A stretch of DNA of 64,000 nt from Paludibacteraceae bacterium (GCA_017550335.1 JAFZPM010000041.1:39245-103244); one strand, 5' to 3'; shown: positions 45,623-56,367, numbered from the stretch's first letter. Numbers and translations are program-made. Notes: generated from the sequence alone by a model not told the origin.

Positions 45623-48600
45623 ATGAAAACAAAGGGATTTAAAATATTTTTAGGGATAGTTGCGTGCATTTTGTGGTCTGTCTCTCCTTCGTATGGTCGT
45701 ACGATAACAGTCGGTGCGTCGGGCTCTGGTGCCACGTATACGAGTATCACAAATGCGGTGAATGCTGCGCAGGCCGGGGATACGGTGTTGCTGCTCAGTG
45801 ACATAACGTTGGATGAGGATCTCAGCTTCTCTAGGAATATTGTGGTGATGTCCAAAAATGGCTATGCCATAAAAAGGAAAGCGAATTACCTGAATCTTAT
45901 ATTTATCGAATTACACCTCTCCAACACGAGCATCTATGTCAATGGCGGGTGTGAGGTCGAGTTCAAGAATGTGGTGCTGGATTGTGATGGCCTTGGTTCC
46001 ACGACAACTTTCTCTTCGTATAGCCATTATGTGTCGGTTAACAGCAGGGCTGTGCTGAAACTCAATGGCTCCGTCGTGAAGGGGAGTGCGGAGGCGGCGC
46101 CGGTTGCGGTGTCAGGTACTTTGATCGGTGGTCTGATCACAGGGAATACCACTTCGGATCCTTCGGTTGGCGTGGTACTGGTTAATTCGGGTGGAACCCT
46201 GGTGAATGTGGTCGTCGCCTCGAATGTGCTGGACCAGTCGAATGTGGCCGCGGTGAGTTTGAACGGTGGTGACATGATAAACTGTACGGTGGTGGGGAAC
46301 AAAGCCCGGACGGGTTCCTCTACGACACGATATGCGGTCGCCTCCTCTAATAATGGCTGTAAGATCACCAATTGCATCATATACGGGAATGGAGCTGGTA
46401 TCTCCTCCAGAGCGAATGTGACCTATTCATGCGTGCAGGGAGGGTATAGCGGCAGAGGCAACATCTCCGTCGATCCGCTCCTGAATGCGGACTATTCCCT
46501 GAAACTGGAGTCTCCGTGTGTGGATGCGGGAAACAATTCCGCCATCTCCAGCATTACCGATGTGGATTATTTCTGGAGAAACCGAATCTCTGGTGCGGCT
46601 GTGGATATGGGTGCTTCCGAGGTGGTGCAGAATTATTGCGAGAAGATAGATTCCCACATCTCTTGCGGCGAACCGTTCGTGTGGATAGACGGCAAAACCT
46701 ACACCGAGAGCAATCATACCGCTACGGATACCGTTTCAGGCGGAAGGGAGTGCGATACGATCGTCACACTCGATCTTACCGTATATCCTGCCGTGGATAA
46801 GTCTTCCCTGACGGAGGACCAGCTGAACAAGATTGATTGTACGGGTGAGGAGGTCACTTTCTCGTTCGACCCAAGCGCGAGCGGACGTACATCCTTCAAG
46901 TGGTTGAACCCTTCGGGGACTGTGGTCGGCACATCGAGTGCGTATACTGCAGTCGTCAAGGACAATGATGTGGAGTACCTTTTCGTGGCCTCTACACCGG
47001 AGGGACTTTGCCCGGACACGACCATCTTCATGGCTCTGGTCAACTATGATTTCTATGTCCAGAATGTCGCTAACATCTCCGTGGATAGCGTCGCTAACAA
47101 TGGCTGTCTGTTGAAGTCTTTGGATTTGGAACCATATAGGCCGATCATCTCGTACTGCTCTAGCATGGGAAGTGATACTTCATACTCGTATCGGGTGAAT
47201 GAAGGGCCGTGGGTGGACTTCTCTTCGACTCCTACATTGACGGATGTCGCCTCGGGTGATAAGATATTCTGGCGTGTCGTGGTGCATACCCATGAGGGGG
47301 ATGTGCTGCAGGACGAGACGAGGGATCCTGTCGTTGTTCATCTGAGGGATAACGAGAACCCAGTGCTTTCCTGCGACGGCATCTCTTTAGGAAAACGTGT
47401 GCTTCCTGTGACGGACTCCATCAATGGTGTCGTCTCTTCATCTGTCACCGTGGATGATGTGCTTTCCGCCGCTTCCGACAATTGCTCTTCTTCCTTGAAT
47501 GTGTATGCGAGTCTGGATGGGGAGTCGTTCGCCTTGTTCAATGGCTATTCCGGCTCTTTGAATGTGTTCGATATGCCTTCCCTTACCACTTATTGGAAGG
47601 TGGAGGATAACGGTGGTCTCCAGTCGGGTGTCTGCCCGGTCACGTATGAGGTGGAGCGTGCCACGGAGGTGGACGGCAAGATGTATGCGATTGTGCGTGA
47701 CACGTTGGTTTGCTCACTGCCTGTTTCATGGCATGGATATACCTTCACCCGTGATGGGGAGCGGACCGAAGTGGGCGCCGCGTTGTTGACCGTGAGGGTG
47801 GATAGCTCTTTCTTTAAGACGGATACGGTGGTGAGTGCCGGTCCTTATACATGGCGTGATGGCATCACGTACATGGAGAGTGTCGAGGTGGAGGACTTCC
47901 ATGTGGCGAATGTGGGGAGCTGCGATAGCGTGTTCTCCTTGCATCTCACGATAAAGGAACCGACCAACTTGAAGGTGGATGAGCCTATCACTCCGATCGA
48001 TAGTGCCATGGATGAACGATGTGCCTTGTCCGTGCTGGACTTGTCTCCTTTGATGCCTGGCTATGAGTATAGTTCGGATAATGCTACGGATACGACCGTT
48101 TATTACAAAATAAATGGCGGAGAATGGATCGAGTACACTTCCGCTCCCCGCCTTTATCACGTCGCGAATGGAACCTCTTTGTTCTGGCGTGTGGTCATCA
48201 CCACTGACGACCACAACACGATTTCTGAAGAGACCGTCACCCCTCAGGTGATCCGCTTGAGTGATGCGATCGCTCCGACACTTGATTGTAAGCGTATCGC
48301 CGCGGCTAATCGTCACGTTCCGGTTGTGGATTCCGTGATGGGAAATGTATTCTTCCATGTCGCTCCATCAGACGTGAAGATGGCGGCGTCCGACAATTGT
48401 TCTTCCAATTTCACTTTATACGTTAGTACCGATGGCCTCTCCTTCTCGGAATACAATGGGGAAGCGCTTGCCTTGAATGTGTTCACGCAACCAGTGACCA
48501 CGTTGTATTGGAGAGTGGCGGACGAGGCTGGCAATAGCTCTTCCGCTTGTACGGGTGAGTATGGCGTGGAACGTAATACTGAGGTCGGCTCTAAGGAATA

Positions 48601-51600
48601 TGCGATTGTCCGTGACACTTTGCTTTGCGCTGGCGATTTGCCGTTTGTTTGGCATGGATATTCCTTCACCCGCGATGGTGAGCGTGCCGAGGTGGGCGCC
48701 GCTTTGCTTACCGTGCATGTCGATAGCTCCTACTTCGTGGAGGAGACGATCGTCTCGACGGGACCATACACTTGGCGCAACGGTGTCACTTACATCGAAA
48801 GCATACGTGTGGATGGATTCCACCAACCGAATGCAGGGGAATGCGATAGCGTCTACGCTTTGAATCTCGTGGTGAAGAGTAATAATTCACTGATGGTCTA
48901 TGAAGCCTCTTCCCCTATAGACAGTGTGGCCAATGATGGTTGTGCTTTGCGGTTCTTGGATATGACCACGTTGGTCCCTTCGTATGTCTATAATGCGAAT
49001 GATGCGCTTGATACAACTATCTTCTATAGAGTGGATGGTGGTGCATGGGTGAACCTTGCGGATCAGCCGTCGCTCAGTGGAGTGGTGGATAAGACCCAAT
49101 TGCACTGGAGGGTAGAGGTCAGTGCTCCGGATACCACGCTGGCGGATGAGACGGTCAAACCACAGATCATTCGGGTGAAGAACCAGACTCCTCCGACGTT
49201 GCTGTGTGACGGGATATCGGTTGGCAAACGTTTCGCGCCGGTAGCCGATTCCGTGAATGGAGAGGTTCGTTTCACTGTCCTTCCTGCGGATGTGAAGGTG
49301 GCCGCCTCCAGTGAATGCGCTTCCGAGTTTGATGTGTTGTATAGCAATGATGGATTGAACTTTAACCCATATAATGGCTTGACCTTCAACCTGAATGTGT
49401 TCACGCAACCTGAAAGGACATTGTACTGGAAGGTGAGGGATTTGGACGGAAATGAGTCGGAGTCCTGCTCCATCGACTATTCCGTGGAACGTGCCACGGA
49501 GGTGGACGGCAAGATGTATGCGATTGTATGCGACACGTCCGTCTGCGCTAAGGCCTTCCCTCTTGAGTGGCATGGACATACGTTCGCCGCCGCTGGTGAG
49601 TCGTTCGAGGTGGGTGCCGCATTGTTCATGGTCAAGGAGGATAGCTCCTTCTTCCGGAACGATACGGTGGTGATCTGCGGTGTTTCCCAATATACGTGGC
49701 GAGACGGGAACACTTATCGGAGCGGTTCTTCCTACGACTTGTCCTACACGGTTGACAACGGAGCAGGGGAGTGCGATTCGGTGGTGAATGTCCATTTGGT
49801 TGTGCATTCCAGGATGACCGGCAAGAAAACGGGTGACACGGTGCGTTACTGGGGCTGTTATGAAGTGGATACCAAGTATCTGGGCTTCACGGCTAAGCCT
49901 GCTCCTGAATATAACCTCTATCGATGGTATGAGCAGGGTAACCCTATGTTGGATGCTTCTGGCAACGTGGTTGAGGGCGTGAGCCGCTTTGAAATGACAT
50001 TTAATGGTTTGGATAATTACGAGTATAAACTGATTGTCTCCGCTGCTGATGGATATTGTCCGGACACGACGGTCTACATCACGAACTCGACCCACTTCAT
50101 GGAGACGGATTCCTTGACCTTGATGGATTTGGACGCCAACGAGAATTGTAAGGCATACGTGCGGTTGTGGGATTATATGCCAGGCTTCAAGGATATTTGT
50201 TCCTTCTCCTATATCGACACGGTATGCTTCTTCAATTTGAACGGGCAAGGTGAACGTTCGCTCTCTAGGGATGATTACTTCGAATTCACGGATGGCGACA
50301 CGATATTCTGGAGGGTAGGTTATTTGGCGGCTAACGACACGGTCTATACGGTTTCCAGCACCGATTTCTTCCAGCGCGTGTCTGTCGTGGATCGTACCGC
50401 ACCTAAGGTGGATGAATTGGGTATCTCTTATGGCAATAGGGTACACCCTGTCGCGGACTCTGTCGTGGGGGATGTGCGTTTCATGGTGCCTCTGTCGGAT
50501 GTGACGGATCATCTTTCCGACAATTGCGATGCGGTCGCGGATTTGACCCTCAAATATAGTTACGATGGTGTCTCTTACGAGGATTTCTCGGGCATGGAAG
50601 TCACCATGAATGTATATGACTCTCCGACCGTCTTGGTTTATTACAGTGCGACGGACAAGAGCGGGAACACGATGATCGACTCCGTCCTCTATCGTGTGGA
50701 GCGCAATACGCCGTTCGGGGACGACTCTTTCGCTGTGGTGCGTGACACCATGCTTTGTCCAGCCGAATTACCGTTTGTATGGCATGGACATTCCTTCTCA
50801 CGTGATGCGGAGAGTGGCGTGGTGGGTGCGGCCCATTTGACGGTCCACACATGGACCGGATTCGAAAAGTATGACACGGTGGTCGCTTGCCATTCATATG
50901 TGTGGAGAGATAGCGTGGAGTATTTCGAGTCTACCGAAGAGCCGACCGTGCGGGTTTATAACGGAGAGGGCATTTGTGATTCGGTGGTTCATCTGAATCT
51001 GACCATTCTGAATCCTTCCTATGGCGTGGACACTGTGGTGATCTGCGTGAAAGAGTTGCCGTACGAGTGGAACGGATATGCGTTGGGAGGCGATTCGGTG
51101 GTGAAGATGAACAACAAACAGGGTTGCGACTCTTTGGTGAATGTGAAGGTGATCGTGTTGCCGGTCGCGCGTGCGGAGATCTATGACACGGCGTGTGGCT
51201 CGTATACGTTGAACGATTCCGTCTATACCCAAAGCGGGGATTATGAGCAGGTGCTCACCTCTTTGGTGACGGGTTGTGATTCAATCCTCACTTTGCATCT
51301 CGTGGTGAACCCGCTTCCTGTGTCTCATATCTATGAGACGGTGTGCGGATCCTTCACGTTGAATGATTCCGTCTACACGAAGAGTGGGGTGTATGAACAG
51401 CACTTCACGTCAAAGGCGACGGGTTGTGATTCGACGTTGACCCTCCATCTGACCGTGCTTGAACATACGTATGGTGTTGATACCATCATGTTGTGCCAGG
51501 GCATGTTGCCATATATGTGGCATGGCATGGCGGTCTATGGCGACACGGTGATGCGCCTGAGAAACCACGTGGACTGTGATTCGTTCGTCTCCATCAAACT

Positions 51601-54600
51601 GATCGAACGTCCAATCATGATAACGGATATCTATGACACCGCATGTGGCTCCTATTCGTTGAATGGATTCGAGTATAATAAATCAGGAACGTACGAACAG
51701 CGCATGATGGGTTCATGGGGTTGCGATTCCGTGGTGAAACTGCACCTGACATTGTTGGAGGAAAGCATGAACACCGTCATCGAGGAGGCTTGTGGCTCGT
51801 ATGAACTGAATGGCGTGACCTATACGGAAAGTGGCGTGTATGAGCAACATCTGACCGCCGCGAATGGTTGCGATTCCTTGCTCACCTTGGTGTTGGATAT
51901 CAAACCTGCAGGTGACACGCTCATCAAGGAAATCACTAGTGGTCCGTATGTGCTGAATGACTCGGTGTATACTAAGTCCGGCATGTATGAACAGTATATT
52001 CCGACTGCGAATGGTTGTGACAGCATCGTGCGTTTGGATTTGACCATCGTCGAAGGCGTTGTGTATGAGTGGATCGATACGGTATGTAGCGGCGGACTCT
52101 ATTGGGAAGAGACATTGCTGAAGCAGTCGGGTACATATTCCAAACATTACGTGACGGCTAGGGGAGAGGATTCGACCTCGATCCTGCATCTGACGGTTCT
52201 GCCTACGATGTATCAAACCATCGTGGATACCGCATATTCTTTCTATATCCTGAATGATTCCGTCTATACGAGGAGTGGTATATATGAACAATACTTGTAC
52301 TCTTCCATCGGTTGTGACTCCGTCTTGACGCTGAATCTGAAGATCCTGAATCTCGTGAATGGTGTGGTCAAGGATACGGCCTGCACCTCCTTCTCGTTGA
52401 ACGATTCCGTATACACGGAGAGCGGTACGTACGAACAGCATTTTGTCACGGCGGACGGAAGGGATTCCACGTTGGTTTTGGAGCTGGTCGTTTACCCTTC
52501 CTATATGGTTGAACTGGATGAGACATCATGCGGGGCGTATACGCTGAATGATTCCGTTTATACGACCAGTGGAATGTATGAGCAAAGGCTCCAGACCGTC
52601 AATGGTTGCGATTCCGTGATCAAGCTGAACCTTACGGTGCTGGATATTCCGACGAGGTTTATCACGGATACCGTCTGTGATTCGTATGTGTTGAACGACT
52701 CAGTCTACCGTATGAGCGGACAATACGAGCAACTTGTTGCCTCCGCGGATGGTTGCGACTCATTGATCAAGTTGAACCTGACCGTGTTGCGCTCTCCTCT
52801 CACGCAGATTTACGATACGGTTTGTATTTCATATCGTTTGAACGATTCGGTATACACGGAGTCCGGTATCTATGAGCAACGTTTCCCTGCCGCGAATGGG
52901 TGTGACTCCATTGTGCAGTTGAATTTGCTCGTGCTTTCTTCCCCGACTCTCGTCGTGTACGACACGGCTTGTGTCTCGTATACGGTGGATGGCACCGTCT
53001 ACACGGAGAATACGGTGCTGGAGAAGAAGGTGAATTCCCCAGTGGGATGTGATTCGATCATAACGGTGCATTTGACCATATTGCCAGTCATGATGGACAC
53101 TATCTATCGTACGTCGTGCGATTCGTTAGTCTTGAATGATTCCGTCTACACGGAGTCCGGTGTCTACATCCAGACCCTTGTCTCTTCCTTGGGATGTGAT
53201 TCCATCCTGACGGTGTACTTGACGATCCTGGAACCTACGTATGGACAGGATACGGTGGATATATGTGAGAATGCCACGTCGGTGGATTGGCATGGTTATA
53301 AGGTCTCTTCCGATACTTCCCTGGCCATCAAAAACGCGATGGGGTGTGATTCGATCGTGGCTATCCACCTGAATCGTTTGCCTATCGTGAGATCAGAGTT
53401 CAGTGATACATCCTGCGCTCCGTATGTATGGCATGAAGTGGGGTATGAGGTGTCTGGCGATTATGATTATAAGTTGACATCCTCTATCGGTTGTGACTCT
53501 ATCGTCACGCTACACCTGACGATTTTGCCATCGTATGAGATTTTCGAATTGGATAGTGCGGTCTCATATTATGAATGGAATGGGGAACGTTACGATTCAT
53601 CAGGCATCTATACCCAGCATCTTGTCTCTACGGCGGGTTGTGACTCTGTCGTGACGATCGGCCTCACCATCCTGCCTCCTCCTGAAAAGACGCCGGAGAA
53701 GGTTAATGCATGTATCTCGTATGAGTGGCAGGGTAGGACATTGACCCAAAGCGGTGTCTACTACGACTTGCTGAAGACGGCTGCGGGTGAGGATAGCATC
53801 GTCTCGATCGATTTGACGATAAATTATCCTAAGTACAATGAGGATACGATCCATTACACGGTTTGTAGGAATGAATTGCCGGTGATTTGGAATGATTATG
53901 AGATCTCCAGTGATACTTCGAGGGTGGTTCTCACGACAGCTGCGGGTTGTGATTCGTTTGTCATCTTCCGCTTGAACATCTTGCCGGTATATGACACCAC
54001 CACGTATGCCGCATCGTGTGATTCGTTCGAGTGGCATGGCAGGTATCTCTATGATAGCGGCATATATACGGATACGCTACAATCCATCCAAGGGTGTGAT
54101 AGTATCACGAGATTGTCTTTGACCATAAAGAAATCTTCCATCACGAAGATTAGGCGGACGCTTTGCGAGAGCGAGTTGCCTGTTCGTTGGAATGAGTATG
54201 AGTTCTATCGAGACACCCTTATCGTCTTCCCTAGCGCGAATGGCTGTGATTCCATCATCGATGTGAAACTCACAGTCAACAAGGAGTATGATCTTGTGTA
54301 CAATGAGGTCTCTTGTGGCGTGTTCCATTGGATGGGCAGGAAGTTGAGCAAGTCGGGAACATATGTGGATTCGTTCACTACCGCTTCTGGTTGTGACTCC
54401 GTTGTCACGTTGAATCTTATCGTCTCTCATGCGGACACCTTGTATTTCGTCGACACTACCAAGGCTGGTACGATCTATGAGAAGAATGGTTTCACGGTGG
54501 AGGCGAACCATATCGGAACCCATGAGTATGAAGTGAATCTGCTCTCCCAATACGGATGTGACAGTGTAGTTCATCTGACGCTGTTCGTGGATGGCCGTGA

Positions 54601-55423
54601 CATTCAGATCCAATGGGTCAGTGTCGGCGGCGGAACGCCTACCTATTTAGGGGAGCCGACCATGAAGCGTAAGTTCTGCGCTGGCGACGAGTATACATTG
54701 AACTATCGGATCTTGGGTGGCGTGCCTGATACATTTAAGTTCTTCTTCGATTCGGAGGAGATCGCCCAGGGATTCCGTAATGTTGTGGGTGAGGTGAAGG
54801 AAGGTGAAACCGGCTCCATCTCGTTCTCCGTCCCTGAGAATATCGATCCGGGTAAATATACCGTGCATGTACAGATGTTCGGCGAGGGCAAGAGTAGTAG
54901 GGTAGCGAATATTCCGATCCGTATCGGCTATGACTCCCGTTATGTGATGCGCATGTGGAATGATGTCGTCGTTTGTGACAATTCCAAAAACGAGTTTGTT
55001 AGTTACCAGTGGATGAAGGACAACGAGATAATCCCAGGGGCTACGGGTCAGTATTATTGGGATAAGACGGGTCTGGATGGTCACTATTCATTGCATGCCA
55101 TTACGGCGAATAATGACACGATGTATGTCTGTGGCAAATACTTCGAGGCGTTGGATGTTCCGTTTGCTGTCACCACTTACCCTACATTCACGAACAGAGG
55201 TATGGTGACGGTTTATGTGCAGGGTGTGCAGGAAGAGGAACTTGAGGGCGCTCGGATGTATGTCTATACGACGGAGGGAGCACTGAAGTACTGGACGGAT
55301 ATCGTCAGAAAAGAGAATGAGGTCTGGGTTACGGAAGGAAGATATGTCTGCATCGTCATCCTCGCGGATGACCGTAGTGCGTCTTGTAAGTTCGTCTCCC
55401 ATGCTGCGGAATTGAGAAAATAA
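45623..55423 (+). CDS. Giant secreted repeat protein (beta-helix, Ig-like and Cys-repeat modules)
   Basis: This surface protein of about 3266 aa starts at the ATG 45623 with a signal peptide (MKTKGFKIFLGIVACILWSV...SYG). Order of parts: (1) right-handed beta-helix, about 25-335 (TITVGASGSGATYTSITNAV, then V.NG..V rungs, closing DMGASEVV); (2) four long repeats of about 300-400 aa, each with a [VI]DSxAN..C start, WRV strand, and a WHG-S/YTF..GE..VGAA segment; (3) about 24 short repeats (about 1810-2990) of DTACGSYxLNDSVYTxSGxYEQ ... GCDSIVxLxLTVL; (4) an Ig-like region; (5) a final 80-residue beta-sandwich (TTYPTFTNRGMVTVYVQG, MYVYTTEGALKYW) resembling a type-A T9SS tail. It is probably an adhesin or matrix fibre; the ligand is unknown. 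A barrel gene follows after 23 bp. Confidence 0.85.
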   Translation: MKTKGFKIFLGIVACILWSVSPSYGRTITVGASGSGATYTSITNAVNAAQAGDTVLLLSDITLDEDLSFSRNIVVMSKNGYAIKRKANYLNLIFIELHLSNTSIYVNGGCEVEFKNVVLDCDGLGSTTTFSSYSHYVSVNSRAVLKLNGSVVKGSAEAAPVAVSGTLIGGLITGNTTSDPSVGVVLVNSGGTLVNVVVASNVLDQSNVAAVSLNGGDMINCTVVGNKARTGSSTTRYAVASSNNGCKITNCIIYGNGAGISSRANVTYSCVQGGYSGRGNISVDPLLNADYSLKLESPCVDAGNNSAISSITDVDYFWRNRISGAAVDMGASEVVQNYCEKIDSHISCGEPFVWIDGKTYTESNHTATDTVSGGRECDTIVTLDLTVYPAVDKSSLTEDQLNKIDCTGEEVTFSFDPSASGRTSFKWLNPSGTVVGTSSAYTAVVKDNDVEYLFVASTPEGLCPDTTIFMALVNYDFYVQNVANISVDSVANNGCLLKSLDLEPYRPIISYCSSMGSDTSYSYRVNEGPWVDFSSTPTLTDVASGDKIFWRVVVHTHEGDVLQDETRDPVVVHLRDNENPVLSCDGISLGKRVLPVTDSINGVVSSSVTVDDVLSAASDNCSSSLNVYASLDGESFALFNGYSGSLNVFDMPSLTTYWKVEDNGGLQSGVCPVTYEVERATEVDGKMYAIVRDTLVCSLPVSWHGYTFTRDGERTEVGAALLTVRVDSSFFKTDTVVSAGPYTWRDGITYMESVEVEDFHVANVGSCDSVFSLHLTIKEPTNLKVDEPITPIDSAMDERCALSVLDLSPLMPGYEYSSDNATDTTVYYKINGGEWIEYTSAPRLYHVANGTSLFWRVVITTDDHNTISEETVTPQVIRLSDAIAPTLDCKRIAAANRHVPVVDSVMGNVFFHVAPSDVKMAASDNCSSNFTLYVSTDGLSFSEYNGEALALNVFTQPVTTLYWRVADEAGNSSSACTGEYGVERNTEVGSKEYAIVRDTLLCAGDLPFVWHGYSFTRDGERAEVGAALLTVHVDSSYFVEETIVSTGPYTWRNGVTYIESIRVDGFHQPNAGECDSVYALNLVVKSNNSLMVYEASSPIDSVANDGCALRFLDMTTLVPSYVYNANDALDTTIFYRVDGGAWVNLADQPSLSGVVDKTQLHWRVEVSAPDTTLADETVKPQIIRVKNQTPPTLLCDGISVGKRFAPVADSVNGEVRFTVLPADVKVAASSECASEFDVLYSNDGLNFNPYNGLTFNLNVFTQPERTLYWKVRDLDGNESESCSIDYSVERATEVDGKMYAIVCDTSVCAKAFPLEWHGHTFAAAGESFEVGAALFMVKEDSSFFRNDTVVICGVSQYTWRDGNTYRSGSSYDLSYTVDNGAGECDSVVNVHLVVHSRMTGKKTGDTVRYWGCYEVDTKYLGFTAKPAPEYNLYRWYEQGNPMLDASGNVVEGVSRFEMTFNGLDNYEYKLIVSAADGYCPDTTVYITNSTHFMETDSLTLMDLDANENCKAYVRLWDYMPGFKDICSFSYIDTVCFFNLNGQGERSLSRDDYFEFTDGDTIFWRVGYLAANDTVYTVSSTDFFQRVSVVDRTAPKVDELGISYGNRVHPVADSVVGDVRFMVPLSDVTDHLSDNCDAVADLTLKYSYDGVSYEDFSGMEVTMNVYDSPTVLVYYSATDKSGNTMIDSVLYRVERNTPFGDDSFAVVRDTMLCPAELPFVWHGHSFSRDAESGVVGAAHLTVHTWTGFEKYDTVVACHSYVWRDSVEYFESTEEPTVRVYNGEGICDSVVHLNLTILNPSYGVDTVVICVKELPYEWNGYALGGDSVVKMNNKQGCDSLVNVKVIVLPVARAEIYDTACGSYTLNDSVYTQSGDYEQVLTSLVTGCDSILTLHLVVNPLPVSHIYETVCGSFTLNDSVYTKSGVYEQHFTSKATGCDSTLTLHLTVLEHTYGVDTIMLCQGMLPYMWHGMAVYGDTVMRLRNHVDCDSFVSIKLIERPIMITDIYDTACGSYSLNGFEYNKSGTYEQRMMGSWGCDSVVKLHLTLLEESMNTVIEEACGSYELNGVTYTESGVYEQHLTAANGCDSLLTLVLDIKPAGDTLIKEITSGPYVLNDSVYTKSGMYEQYIPTANGCDSIVRLDLTIVEGVVYEWIDTVCSGGLYWEETLLKQSGTYSKHYVTARGEDSTSILHLTVLPTMYQTIVDTAYSFYILNDSVYTRSGIYEQYLYSSIGCDSVLTLNLKILNLVNGVVKDTACTSFSLNDSVYTESGTYEQHFVTADGRDSTLVLELVVYPSYMVELDETSCGAYTLNDSVYTTSGMYEQRLQTVNGCDSVIKLNLTVLDIPTRFITDTVCDSYVLNDSVYRMSGQYEQLVASADGCDSLIKLNLTVLRSPLTQIYDTVCISYRLNDSVYTESGIYEQRFPAANGCDSIVQLNLLVLSSPTLVVYDTACVSYTVDGTVYTENTVLEKKVNSPVGCDSIITVHLTILPVMMDTIYRTSCDSLVLNDSVYTESGVYIQTLVSSLGCDSILTVYLTILEPTYGQDTVDICENATSVDWHGYKVSSDTSLAIKNAMGCDSIVAIHLNRLPIVRSEFSDTSCAPYVWHEVGYEVSGDYDYKLTSSIGCDSIVTLHLTILPSYEIFELDSAVSYYEWNGERYDSSGIYTQHLVSTAGCDSVVTIGLTILPPPEKTPEKVNACISYEWQGRTLTQSGVYYDLLKTAAGEDSIVSIDLTINYPKYNEDTIHYTVCRNELPVIWNDYEISSDTSRVVLTTAAGCDSFVIFRLNILPVYDTTTYAASCDSFEWHGRYLYDSGIYTDTLQSIQGCDSITRLSLTIKKSSITKIRRTLCESELPVRWNEYEFYRDTLIVFPSANGCDSIIDVKLTVNKEYDLVYNEVSCGVFHWMGRKLSKSGTYVDSFTTASGCDSVVTLNLIVSHADTLYFVDTTKAGTIYEKNGFTVEANHIGTHEYEVNLLSQYGCDSVVHLTLFVDGRDIQIQWVSVGGGTPTYLGEPTMKRKFCAGDEYTLNYRILGGVPDTFKFFFDSEEIAQGFRNVVGEVKEGETGSISFSVPENIDPGKYTVHVQMFGEGKSSRVANIPIRIGYDSRYVMRMWNDVVVCDNSKNEFVSYQWMKDNEIIPGATGQYYWDKTGLDGHYSLHAITANNDTMYVCGKYFEALDVPFAVTTYPTFTNRGMVTVYVQGVQEEELEGARMYVYTTEGALKYWTDIVRKENEVWVTEGRYVCIVILADDRSASCKFVSHAAELRK
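47081..50990 (+). repeat. Four long protein repeats in the giant gene
   Basis: Units begin near 47081, 47992, 48914 and 50119 (spacing about 911, 922 and 1205 bp). Each encodes a DSxxNxxC start, a two-domain beta body and a WHGY/HxF..D.E..VGAA segment ending in CDSV. The third is longer by an extra Ig-like domain with CPDTT. Confidence 0.75.
51000..54590 (+). repeat. About 24 short Cys-bearing protein repeats in the giant gene
   Basis: Period is about 45-65 codons. The consensus is TACGSYxLNDSVYTxSGxYEQ, then GCDSIVxLxLTV. DNA copies are diverged, so this is an old array with few exact repeats. One of the two Cys is missing in several neighbouring units (see findings). Confidence 0.8.
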
Positions 55424-55446
55424 TTTAGATTGCTGAGATGATGGTT

Positions 55447-56367
55447 ATGAAAAGGATTTTGTATATAGCGGCCTTGTTCCTTTCCACGAGTCTGTATGGA
55501 CAGGGCGAGATGCTTTCGTTTGGAGTCGGGGGTGGATTGAATACTTTTTTCTTCAAGCCGACCCTTGACCGTCCTTTGGATAGTGGCGAGATGAATTCCG
55601 AGTCGGTTCTCTCCTTGGGGTTCACCATCAGCTCCCGCTATGTTTTTTTCTTTCAGAATTCGAACTTCGGTGTGGGAAGTGGAGTGGATTTCCTGCAATA
55701 TAGGACAAAGGCTAGGCTCGATGGCTGCATTGTCACTCCATCGTATGATCAGGAGAATGGTCAGGCGTTCGATTTGATCGAATCCTTCGCCGGTTGGGAG
55801 GAGAAGGGGCGGATGTATGCGTTTGAGTTCCCTCTGGGAGTCTATTACAAGGTGCCATTCTCCGAGAAGGCGAATATGGTTGCGGGGTTGGGAGGTAAGC
55901 TTGTGGTGCCGGTCCTTTCCCGCTATGAGGTTTCCTCGGGCACGTATGCTGTCCGCGGTTATTATCCTCAGACGAATGTTGTCATAAAGGATTTGCCTCA
56001 TCATGGATTCGTCAATAGCGATCCGTATGCCAGTGGCGCTCTTAAGACGAAACTTGCCTTCTCCGTGTATGGTGAACTCGGATTCAATTTCTCCGTGTCC
56101 GAAAAGGTGATGCTATATACAGGGTTCTATTGTAATTATGGATTGACCAGTATCTTGAATGATAAGAAGAATAAGGTGACTGATCTTTGGAACGATTATT
56201 TCGTGGATACGGAAAGCCTGTTCGCCACCCGCATTGTCGACAAGGTGCAACTTTTCTCCTTGGGACTGAAATTGGGTATCACATTGCCTTCTAATAATAG
56301 GGATCAAATCGCCGCCGGAACTAAATCGGAAGTGAATACGCCTTCCCGTAAACCAAAAGTGGAATAG
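55447..56367 (+). CDS. Outer-membrane beta-barrel protein paired with the giant surface protein
   Basis: This 306-aa exported protein starts MKRILYIAALFLSTSLYGQG; ATGs at 55438 and 55441 are possible starts too. After the signal peptide it shows alternating amphipathic strands with aromatic girdles (LSFGVGGGLNTFFF, FTISSRYVFFFQNSNFGVGS, FEFPLGVYYKVPF, LAFSVYGELGFNFSVSEKVM, LYTGFYCNYGLTS, LFSLGLKLGITLP). This fits an 8-10-strand barrel of the PorT/OmpA-N kind. It lies 23 bp after the giant gene, so it may anchor or export that protein. That link is an inference. Confidence 0.75.
   Translation: MKRILYIAALFLSTSLYGQGEMLSFGVGGGLNTFFFKPTLDRPLDSGEMNSESVLSLGFTISSRYVFFFQNSNFGVGSGVDFLQYRTKARLDGCIVTPSYDQENGQAFDLIESFAGWEEKGRMYAFEFPLGVYYKVPFSEKANMVAGLGGKLVVPVLSRYEVSSGTYAVRGYYPQTNVVIKDLPHHGFVNSDPYASGALKTKLAFSVYGELGFNFSVSEKVMLYTGFYCNYGLTSILNDKKNKVTDLWNDYFVDTESLFATRIVDKVQLFSLGLKLGITLPSNNRDQIAAGTKSEVNTPSRKPKVE

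Noticed and set aside
48887..50512. Minus-strand open frame of 541 codons opposite the giant gene
   Set aside because: Shadow of the repeat gene; Arg/His/Ile-rich and no domain.
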